Source: Chloroflexota bacterium
GTDB lineage: Bacteria > Chloroflexota > Dehalococcoidia > Lucifugimonadales > Lucifugimonadaceae
DNA length: 12,523 nucleotides
Direction: 5' to 3'
NCBI GenBank assembly: GCA_002708145.1
Contig: PAOV01000040.1
Span: 1 to 12,523 of the forward strand
The number at the start of each line of letters is the position of its first letter. Within the stretch, counting starts at the first letter, position 1. Made by a program: the position numbers and the translations under genes. Shown here one piece after another: positions 6,673-12,523 of the stretch. The notes under the pieces were generated by a model. That model did not search any database. It was not told the origin of the DNA and saw nothing but the letters and a program-made list of their open reading frames with translations.

Positions 6673-8043
6673 TTAATTCCTAGATACTTTTTTGTAACTA
6701 AGATCTAGAATATCCTTTGCAATTTTATCATTTATATTTTCAATCTTAGGGAAAAGCTCATTGTATTTTTTCTGCAGTTTATACAATACATTCTCACGAT
6801 TATTCATTATTTCCTTTGCATGTGCTCTCATCATTTCGTAATTACTTGTTCCTAAAACTAGATTTAAGTATCTATAACTAAAAACAGGGTGATCCATTTT
6901 GTCTCGAAGAGATTCATCATTATCGTACTCAGGAATTCCTCTTAAGTCAAGATATTCAATTGTAGGTATGCCCAAGGCAAGCATGTCTATAACAACACCA
7001 GAATAAAAACTTATTGCAAAATCACTATCTTCGGCCAAAACAAATGGATGATTATCAGAATAAACCCAATTATATCCGTATGTATCAGTGCCAAACACCT
7101 CTTCGTAAATTCCTTCTTTTCTTTCTTTTGGATGTAATTTAATTACAATATTTTTTTTCAAATCTTTCCAGGCTAACCTTTTAATATCTTCCAGAGCTTT
7201 CTTTTTACGTTCATAAGGAAAATAATTCGTGCCGCCAGGCCTTGAGATTATAAAAATCGAACCACTGTCCTGCAAATTAATTTCATTATTTTCTTTGGGA
7301 ATATTTGATCTTATAAATTCCATCCAGTCAAGGTTGTGCCTAGGAATACCAATAATTTGCATTGAAGAATTATCAATAGCATATTTATGCTTATATATTG
7401 GAACCTCCATTGAAGAAAATAAATATGCTTTTACATCTTTTCTTAAATTTTTACTAAATAGTTTTTTAGTTATATTTATAATACCTCCATCATTTATATT
7501 AATTCCATGTTGAATAGAAAATTTAGGAAGATCTTTAAAATTCTTCATCAATTCTAAATTAAAGGGCTTTGATTCATCGTAGATGTCATAAAGTATACAC
7601 AAACCATTTTCCTTAACAAATTGCCAGCTAAATTGAAATTTACGGTTTATATAACCACTATATTGTGTATATAAAAAATGAATTATATTCCCGGCAATTT
7701 TGGTAATTTTCATTTTTTTCAATTTTAAAATGATCTTAATTAAAATCCTTTCAAATATTGATTTTTTATTATTCTCTATTGCATTTAAAAAAGAATCGGC
7801 AATAACCCAAGATCCTCCCTCGGTTTTGAGTACGATATTATCAAAAATTTTCGAGCCCAAAATGATCAAGATATTTGATAAACTAATCTGTCTAATAATA
7901 TTTGGTTTAGGAAAAATTATAATGAATTTTAAATCATTCCGCTTATGTTTTAAATTCCAAATTACAGGCAACCAATTATCCAAAAGACCTAAACTTGGAG
8001 AACATAAAAAATAAATAGTATTTTTTACAGATTTTTTATTCAT
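6673..8043 (-). CDS. Putative KpsS/CDP-glycerol-transferase-like GT-B glycosyltransferase
   Basis: 456 residues from ATG 8043. The opening YFLCSPSLG near 11-19 and GGSWV near 76-80 suggest an N-terminal Rossmann half. The C-terminal half carries SIQHG (176-180), IGIPRHN (231-237), ISRPGG (266-271), KLHPKE (302-307) and FYSGVVIDMLALGIPTIEY (346-364). The HP motif followed by a Ser-Gly/Ile-Asp loop is the layout of capsule transferases such as KpsS and of CDP-glycerol-type enzymes. No signal or clear membrane segment is present; residues about 97-125 are hydrophobic and basic and may touch the membrane. It is the first transferase after the flippase gene, with 158 bases between. It is only distantly like the next gene, sharing the motif order but little else by eye. 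A pseudaminic acid transferase is a reasonable but unproven role. Confidence 0.68.
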   Translation of the reverse strand: MNKKSVKNTIYFLCSPSLGLLDNWLPVIWNLKHKRNDLKFIIIFPKPNIIRQISLSNILIILGSKIFDNIVLKTEGGSWVIADSFLNAIENNKKSIFERILIKIILKLKKMKITKIAGNIIHFLYTQYSGYINRKFQFSWQFVKENGLCILYDIYDESKPFNLELMKNFKDLPKFSIQHGININDGGIINITKKLFSKNLRKDVKAYLFSSMEVPIYKHKYAIDNSSMQIIGIPRHNLDWMEFIRSNIPKENNEINLQDSGSIFIISRPGGTNYFPYERKKKALEDIKRLAWKDLKKNIVIKLHPKERKEGIYEEVFGTDTYGYNWVYSDNHPFVLAEDSDFAISFYSGVVIDMLALGIPTIEYLDLRGIPEYDNDESLRDKMDHPVFSYRYLNLVLGTSNYEMMRAHAKEIMNNRENVLYKLQKKYNELFPKIENINDKIAKDILDLSYKKVSRN

Positions 8044-8148
8044 ATTGCTGTTTATATTTGAGTTTTAAATTTTTAATATATAAAGCCAGGAACTACTCCA
8101 TTAGTAACATCCCGATTATTTAGTTTATTTGACTTGATATATTTTTCA

Positions 8149-8156
8149 CAAAAGTA
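8149..8156 (-). promoter_or_regulatory. Possible Bacteroidota -7 box
   Basis: The transcribed strand reads TACTTTTG, an exact match to the TAnnTTTG -7 consensus known from Bacteroides and flavobacteria. It lies about 105 bases before the ATG of the GT-B gene at 8043, in the largest intergenic gap of the window. No matching TTTG -33 element is seen about 19 bases upstream. It may therefore be chance, or a weak internal promoter re-starting transcription after the flippase gene. Confidence 0.25.
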
Positions 8157-8201
8157 TAATCAGATTTTATTCTTTATTATCTATTTTATTACTTTAAAAC
8201 T

Positions 8202-10025
8202 TCAATTTAGCTTATCATTGGCTTCAACCATTTTTTTAAAAAAAGTACTAGTACTTAGGAGTTCTTCATAGTTTCCTTGGTTTATCAATTTTCCTTTTTC
8301 AAACAAAAAGATGGTATCACAATTTTTCATAGTGCTCAAGCGATGAGCTATCATAATGATGGTCTTCTCGTTGCTTAGTTTCTTTATTGCACTCATAACA
8401 GCCCGCTCAGTCAAATTGTCCAAGGAAGAAGTGGCCTCATCCATAATCAAAATATAAGGGTTATGGTACATTGCTCTGGCAATACCTATCCGCTGACGCT
8501 GTCCACCTGACAACCTCACTCCCCGCTCTCCCACAGTAGTATCATAACCATCTTTAAGATCACTTTTTATAAATTCATGTAGTTCGGCAATTTTAGCAGC
8601 TCGGATCACTGCCTCATGATTCACTTGATTAGTCGGGATGCCAAAAGCAATATTAGCCGTAACTGTATCATCAGCCAGAAAAATAAACTGAGGCACATAA
8701 CCAATCGCCCGCTGCCAGGAAATAAGATTATCGGATTTAATAGACTTACCATCAACAATAAGCTCCCCTTTTTGTGGAAGAAGTAAGCCGAGAATTATAT
8801 CTACGGCTGTAGTTTTTCCTGCACCAGTTGATCCTGCAAAGCCGACGGTGGTATTGGCTTTGATCTTTAGATTAATATTTTTTAAGGCAGATCTTTGAGC
8901 TTTCGGATACGAGTATACGACCTTCTTCAACTCAATATGATTTGAAAACTTTATAGGAAAAATATCTGATTGTGTTTTGGTTGTATTTAAACCAGCAGCC
9001 TCAGGGACAACTTCGAATAAATCCTGATAAAATAGATCCAAAGCAGGCTTTCCGGATTTCATTTTTGTAAGTGACTGGTAAAGCAAGCTTAGGGTAGGTA
9101 ATAAACGTAAGGCGCAAAAAGCAAACATCCCCATAACTGGTATAACTTCTAATAGATTTCCTTCCTGGGAGATAAGAAGATACATTAATACGAACAATAT
9201 GCCACCAAAAGCTATAACCTGAATTGAAAATCCGGGAATAATACTGATAATACCAACGTACGACTTATACTTGGCATAACGTAAGGCCGCTTTTCGAAAA
9301 CTTGAAATATAACCAGATTCTAAACCTGCTGCTTTCACCTCCTTGATTCCACCAAAAGCTTCTTGAGAAATCTCGAACCGCAGTTGATTCTCCCTGATTC
9401 GTCTTTTTCCTATATTTTCTAAATATTGTCTCAACCTCCAATAAACCATTCCATAGGTTGAGCCAAGAATCACAAAAGAAAGAATTGCGACTAGTGGATT
9501 AACGATAATCAGAAGCACAACCAGAAAGAATGACTGAAGTGCGCCACTTAAAAATTGAAGAAAAGGAAGTAATGTATAGTGAATCACTTGTTCTACTTCC
9601 GATAAAATTGATTTTCCAAGATCTGAACTATGTCGATTTAAAAACCAGTAGTAGGGACGGGAGAAATAGGTTTCCATGAGACGTGAACTCCAGTCATATC
9701 CTCGCATAAAAGTATAACGTATTGTACTGTATTGAGTTAGAGCCTGCAGTGCAATTCCAAAAACTACCACCACAAAAGTGATGCACCCCAAAAAAATCGA
9801 AAAAGAATAGTTACTCTGAAACCCAAAAGCGTGATACGCCCAAGATAGATATTCCTTGGACTTAATAGTATCAGGGTTAGCCAATACCTCTAAAAAAGGG
9901 AGAATTGAAGCAACTCCAGCCATCCCCATAAGGCCTGTAAAGAGCATCAACATGAAAAGTATAAAGGCACTTTTTCGTTCACGATAATCAAGAATTTTGT
10001 AGAGTTTTCTTGAAATATCAAGCAT
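8202..10025 (-). CDS. ABC exporter, PglK/MsbA type, probable lipid-linked oligosaccharide flippase
   Basis: 607 residues, the usual length for a half-transporter with fused membrane and ATPase domains. The membrane domain (about 20-315) has six expected spans, clearest at 22-44, 75-97, 152-190 (two spans) and 255-310 (two spans). The ATPase domain shows Walker A GSTGAGKT (398-405), Q-loop Q446, signature LSGGQ (505-509), Walker B ILIMDE (525-530) and switch His561, so it looks catalytically intact. It should act as a homodimer in the inner membrane. In this locus the likely cargo is undecaprenyl-linked repeat unit, by analogy with PglK, rather than lipid A. No Wzx-type flippase is visible in the window. 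The gene ends in TGA. Its G+C (about 41% in five 60-base lines I counted) is well above its neighbours (about 29% in six lines), suggesting a different history. A gap of 45 bases separates it from pseI. Confidence 0.93.
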   Translation of the reverse strand: MLDISRKLYKILDYRERKSAFILFMLMLFTGLMGMAGVASILPFLEVLANPDTIKSKEYLSWAYHAFGFQSNYSFSIFLGCITFVVVVFGIALQALTQYSTIRYTFMRGYDWSSRLMETYFSRPYYWFLNRHSSDLGKSILSEVEQVIHYTLLPFLQFLSGALQSFFLVVLLIIVNPLVAILSFVILGSTYGMVYWRLRQYLENIGKRRIRENQLRFEISQEAFGGIKEVKAAGLESGYISSFRKAALRYAKYKSYVGIISIIPGFSIQVIAFGGILFVLMYLLISQEGNLLEVIPVMGMFAFCALRLLPTLSLLYQSLTKMKSGKPALDLFYQDLFEVVPEAAGLNTTKTQSDIFPIKFSNHIELKKVVYSYPKAQRSALKNINLKIKANTTVGFAGSTGAGKTTAVDIILGLLLPQKGELIVDGKSIKSDNLISWQRAIGYVPQFIFLADDTVTANIAFGIPTNQVNHEAVIRAAKIAELHEFIKSDLKDGYDTTVGERGVRLSGGQRQRIGIARAMYHNPYILIMDEATSSLDNLTERAVMSAIKKLSNEKTIIMIAHRLSTMKNCDTIFLFEKGKLINQGNYEELLSTSTFFKKMVEANDKLN

Positions 10026-10070
10026 AGTATATTTTTTTTATGTGAGTATTAAAAAATTTTGTCATATTAA

Positions 10071-11096
10071 TTATCTTTTTCCTTTTTTAATATATTTATT
10101 CGACATGGGTGTGCCTCTTGCAAAGTCATCAATAAATACTTTTCCAATAATATCTTTTAAAAACTTAGGGTGTAAACCGAATCCTGGACGAATACTTCTA
10201 ATATTTTCTTCAGTGATTTTCTCGCCCTCTTTTACATCATTTACTATAAATAAAGATCTAGAAAACTGTCTGCTCTTTATCTTTTTTTCGTCCATTTCGT
10301 AATCTATCTCTCCCATCATCATTTCTGCAATTCTTACAGATTTAACCATTTCTGTAAACTCTTTTTCGTCTAAAGAAAAATGTGCATCTGGTCCTCCTAT
10401 TTTTTTATCTAAAATAAAATGTTTCTCAATTACCGTTGCTCCAAGAGTAGTTGCAACAACTGGTGCTAAAAAACCCATAGTATGATCTGACAAACCTACT
10501 TTGACTCCAAATCTTGTTTTTATATCAGGAATGGTTAAAAGATTTGCATCCTTAGGATCTGCTGGGTATGCAGAGGTGCATTTTAAAATAGTTATATCAT
10601 GATTACCTGCTTTTTTACATGTTTCTATAGCTAACTCAATATCTTGAATTTCAGCTATACCAGTTGATAATATCATTGGTTTTTGTTTACTAGCAGCATA
10701 TGAAATTAATGGAATATCTTGAATTTCAAAAGAAGCAATTTTATATATTGGAGCATTAAATTTTTCTAGTAAATCAATCGCTGTATTATCAAATGGTGAT
10801 GAAAAACAAATAATACCTTCTTCGTTAGCTACCTTAAATATTTTTTCATGCCATTCCCATGGGGTATATGCTCTTTTGTACAGATCATACAAGTATTCAC
10901 CATCCCAAGCAGTTCCGTGATTAATTTTAAAATAGTTGTTTTTACAATTGATTGTTAATGTGTCAGGAGTATAGGTTTGTATCTTTACAGCATCAGCACC
11001 AGTTCTTTTAGCAGCTCTTATAGATTCTAGAGCAATATTAATATCACCATTATGGTTTGCTGATAATTCAGCTATTATAAATACTTTATTTTTCAT
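10071..11096 (-). CDS. pseI: Pseudaminic acid synthase PseI (NeuB family)
   Basis: 341 residues, full length for the family. It condenses phosphoenolpyruvate with 2,4-diacetamido-2,4,6-trideoxy-L-altrose (6-deoxy-AltdiNAc) to give pseudaminic acid. The TIM-barrel part shows ELSANHNG (10-17), KIQTYTPDT (38-46), KCTSAYP (172-178), SDH (203-205), EKHF (224-227) and GGPDAHFSLD (234-243). The His residues of the last two are at the expected metal positions. The C-terminal antifreeze-like SAF domain spans about 280-340 and contains RPGFGLHP (303-310). The phrases TPWEWH (78-83) and RPGFGLHPK read like PseI of Campylobacter rather than sialic (NeuB) or legionaminic (LegI) synthases. Its start ATG overlaps the end of the formyltransferase gene by 11 bases, implying translational coupling. 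All motif residues I can check are present. Confidence 0.93.
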   Translation of the reverse strand: MKNKVFIIAELSANHNGDINIALESIRAAKRTGADAVKIQTYTPDTLTINCKNNYFKINHGTAWDGEYLYDLYKRAYTPWEWHEKIFKVANEEGIICFSSPFDNTAIDLLEKFNAPIYKIASFEIQDIPLISYAASKQKPMILSTGIAEIQDIELAIETCKKAGNHDITILKCTSAYPADPKDANLLTIPDIKTRFGVKVGLSDHTMGFLAPVVATTLGATVIEKHFILDKKIGGPDAHFSLDEKEFTEMVKSVRIAEMMMGEIDYEMDEKKIKSRQFSRSLFIVNDVKEGEKITEENIRSIRPGFGLHPKFLKDIIGKVFIDDFARGTPMSNKYIKKGKR

Positions 11097-11958
11097 AATT
11101 TCCTAATTTTTCACCTATTGCAAATTTAACTTTCTCCCTGTACTTTTTAATTTCAAGAGCACCATTTTGTGTTTTTACAACAATGTTGGGTATAACCTCT
11201 AAAATATTTCCATTAACTTCATTACAACTAAAACCCAAAGGTGATTTAACAACCTCATCAATAGTAATTTTAAAACCATTGTAATAAGTAAAAGCACCAG
11301 GGTATGGGAATGATTGCGCTCTTACCCAATTTTGGATTCTTTCTCTTTGCCAATTCCAATTTATTTCTCCATCATCTGGATTTCTTACACCAAAATAAGT
11401 TGCAAGATTTTCATCTTGTTTATTCAATTGCAATTGTCCTGATACTGCTTTATCAAAAACATTTTTCACTATATGATAATATTCTGATTTATATTTATTT
11501 AGTAAATCATTACCTGTATCATTTTCATTTATGGGAATTTTTATTTGAGTAATAATTTCACCCGAGTCACAATTTTCATCAATAACATGCGCTGTAATTC
11601 CTGTCTCATTTTCGTTATTTATTATTGCCCATACATGAGGAGTTCTTCCTCTGTATTTTGGTAATAATGAACCGTGAATATTAAAAGTAATTAGTCTGGA
11701 ATGTTGAATAATATCCTTTTCTATTAAAAATAGATAATTTATAGAAACAATAATATCAACACAAATGTTCTTGATAAAATTATACCCAATTCCATTCCTT
11801 GGATTCCCAATGAAAAAAGGAATTTTATTTTCTTTGCAAAGTTTTAATATATCATTTGATGCTTTGTCTGTCAAAACAAATGAAATATCATAATCAGAGT
11901 TAATTTTCCCAAGTACATCTAGTCCTAAATTCCCACTTGCAAGCACTCCAATTTTCAT
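11086..11958 (-). CDS. 10-formyl-THF-dependent sugar N-formyltransferase (methionyl-tRNA formyltransferase-like)
   Basis: 290 residues from ATG 11958. The N-terminal Rossmann-type catalytic domain (about 1-185) has FNIHGSLLPKYRG (92-104) and CDSGEI (130-135). These supply the family's catalytic Asn93, His95 and Asp131, all intact. A linker with YFGVRNPDDGEINW (188-201) leads to a small C-terminal domain (about 205-285), as in ArnA- and WbtJ-type sugar formyltransferases. It should transfer a formyl group from 10-formyltetrahydrofolate to an amino group of a nucleotide-linked amino sugar in the cytoplasm. A tRNA-initiator role is unlikely because it sits between an acetyltransferase and pseI. 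It overlaps the upstream gene as ATGA and the downstream pseI by 11 bases. The exact acceptor (a 4-amino-4,6-dideoxy-AltNAc intermediate or another sugar) is inferred only. Confidence 0.88.
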   Translation of the reverse strand: MKIGVLASGNLGLDVLGKINSDYDISFVLTDKASNDILKLCKENKIPFFIGNPRNGIGYNFIKNICVDIIVSINYLFLIEKDIIQHSRLITFNIHGSLLPKYRGRTPHVWAIINNENETGITAHVIDENCDSGEIITQIKIPINENDTGNDLLNKYKSEYYHIVKNVFDKAVSGQLQLNKQDENLATYFGVRNPDDGEINWNWQRERIQNWVRAQSFPYPGAFTYYNGFKITIDEVVKSPLGFSCNEVNGNILEVIPNIVVKTQNGALEIKKYREKVKFAIGEKLGNYEK

Positions 11959-12497
11959 ATACTTTTATTTAGTTTAGAGTGTATAACCACATCCAAATAA
12001 CTTCCGTTGATGGAACTATGATCTTTTAGTATAGCATCCCTAAAATATCCCGAATCTATTAGCACCTCATACAATTGAGGTCTCAAATCATAAGCATATG
12101 TGTAAATTTTATGAAAATTAAGTTCATCAAAAGCTAAATTTTCTATCATTTTTAAATAATTAGACCAATGAAAATGAAAATATTTTTTTTCTAAATCAGA
12201 ATTCATTAAAAAGGAAATTTCAGCATTTTTATCAGTCCAATTAATATGGACTAATCCTCCATAGCCGATACATTTTTGTTTTTTTAGATATGAAAATAAA
12301 ATTTGATTTGGTTTTTTCTCACTAAATATAGAAGCAACAATTTCTCTAAAGTAGTTATCTTGAACTTCCTTTGATAATATTTTATCTTGCCTTAGGTGAT
12401 ATATTTGTTCATTTCTCCACTTTAAAATATCTAACCTGTCCTCAAACCTTATAGGAATTATTTTATAATCTCCAATAGCAAATTCGTTTTTACTCAA
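11955..12497 (-). CDS. GNAT-family acetyltransferase, PseH-like candidate (5' boundary uncertain)
   Basis: 180 residues if started at TTG 12497-12495. The frame stays open upstream to the window edge (KFPNKYYC precedes), so the true start, or a fusion to an upstream domain, cannot be excluded. GNAT hallmarks seen are IIPIRFEDRLDILKWRN (13-29), an early strand and helix with the W-R-N common in sugar and ribosomal-protein acetyltransferases. CIGYGGLVHINW (76-87) and AEISFLM (92-98) follow as the central beta strands and acetyl-CoA-binding region. A C-terminal helix and strand close the fold (134-172). Position just before the formyltransferase and pseI suggests a PseH-like N-acetyltransferase acting on a UDP-4-amino-4,6-dideoxy sugar. 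Its TGA stop overlaps the next ATG (ATGA at 11958-11955). A different frame (EISK then TAA at 12510-12508) could be the end of a preceding gene, but four codons are too few to call it. Confidence 0.75.
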   Translation of the reverse strand: MSKNEFAIGDYKIIPIRFEDRLDILKWRNEQIYHLRQDKILSKEVQDNYFREIVASIFSEKKPNQILFSYLKKQKCIGYGGLVHINWTDKNAEISFLMNSDLEKKYFHFHWSNYLKMIENLAFDELNFHKIYTYAYDLRPQLYEVLIDSGYFRDAILKDHSSINGSYLDVVIHSKLNKSI

Positions 12498-12523
12498 GCA
12501 ATAATATTTATTTGGAAATTTCA

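Noticed and set aside
11086..11958. Genuine methionyl-tRNA formyltransferase (fmt)
   Set aside because: Overlaps with a sugar acetyltransferase and pseI, plus the sugar-formyltransferase-like YFGVRNPDDGEINW linker, favour a nucleotide-sugar substrate. No def or other fmt neighbours are present.

Overview
This AT-rich window is a piece of a surface-polysaccharide (O-antigen, capsule or exopolysaccharide type) biosynthesis locus. Every supported gene is on the minus strand, so transcription runs from the right edge towards position 1. Low G+C, the near absence of Shine-Dalgarno-like sites and the mix of genes point to a member of Bacteroidota. That assignment is inference: there is no rRNA or housekeeping gene here to fix it.

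Layout in transcription order. (1) 12523-10071: a tightly coupled sugar-precursor module of a GNAT acetyltransferase, a 10-formyl-THF-type sugar formyltransferase and pseudaminic acid synthase PseI. The first pair joins by an ATGA stop/start overlap and the second by 11 bases. (2) 10025-8202: a full-size PglK/MsbA-type ABC exporter, probably the lipid-linked oligosaccharide flippase, with clearly higher G+C than its neighbours. (3) 8043-5111: two large GT-B-like surface-carbohydrate proteins of the KpsS/CDP-glycerol-transferase kind, candidates for adding the acidic sugar. (4) 5049-3772: a seven-repeat beta-propeller resembling oligogalacturonate lyase (PL22), with four evenly placed histidines. 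(5) 3720-2554: a family-4 glycosyltransferase whose natural start codon appears to be ATT. (6) 2490-1093: a Wzy-like polymerase cut in two by one in-frame TGA. (7) 990-1: a CapA-family metallophosphatase-like protein that runs off the left edge.

How the genes may work together: the first module makes an activated-sugar precursor, a pseudaminic acid probably carrying an acyl or formyl variation. The GT-B proteins and the GT4 enzyme build the repeat unit on a lipid carrier, the ABC protein flips it, and Wzy would polymerise it. The roles of the propeller and CapA proteins are not established. The two adjacent late genes (GT4 and wzy) each carry a one-base lesion, so this strain may make a truncated or unpolymerised glycan, or the assembly contains errors.

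No tRNA, rRNA, CRISPR array, insertion sequence or integrase was seen. No stretch over 300 bases lacks a gene. The largest gap is 158 bases (8044-8201), which holds only a weak promoter-like box.
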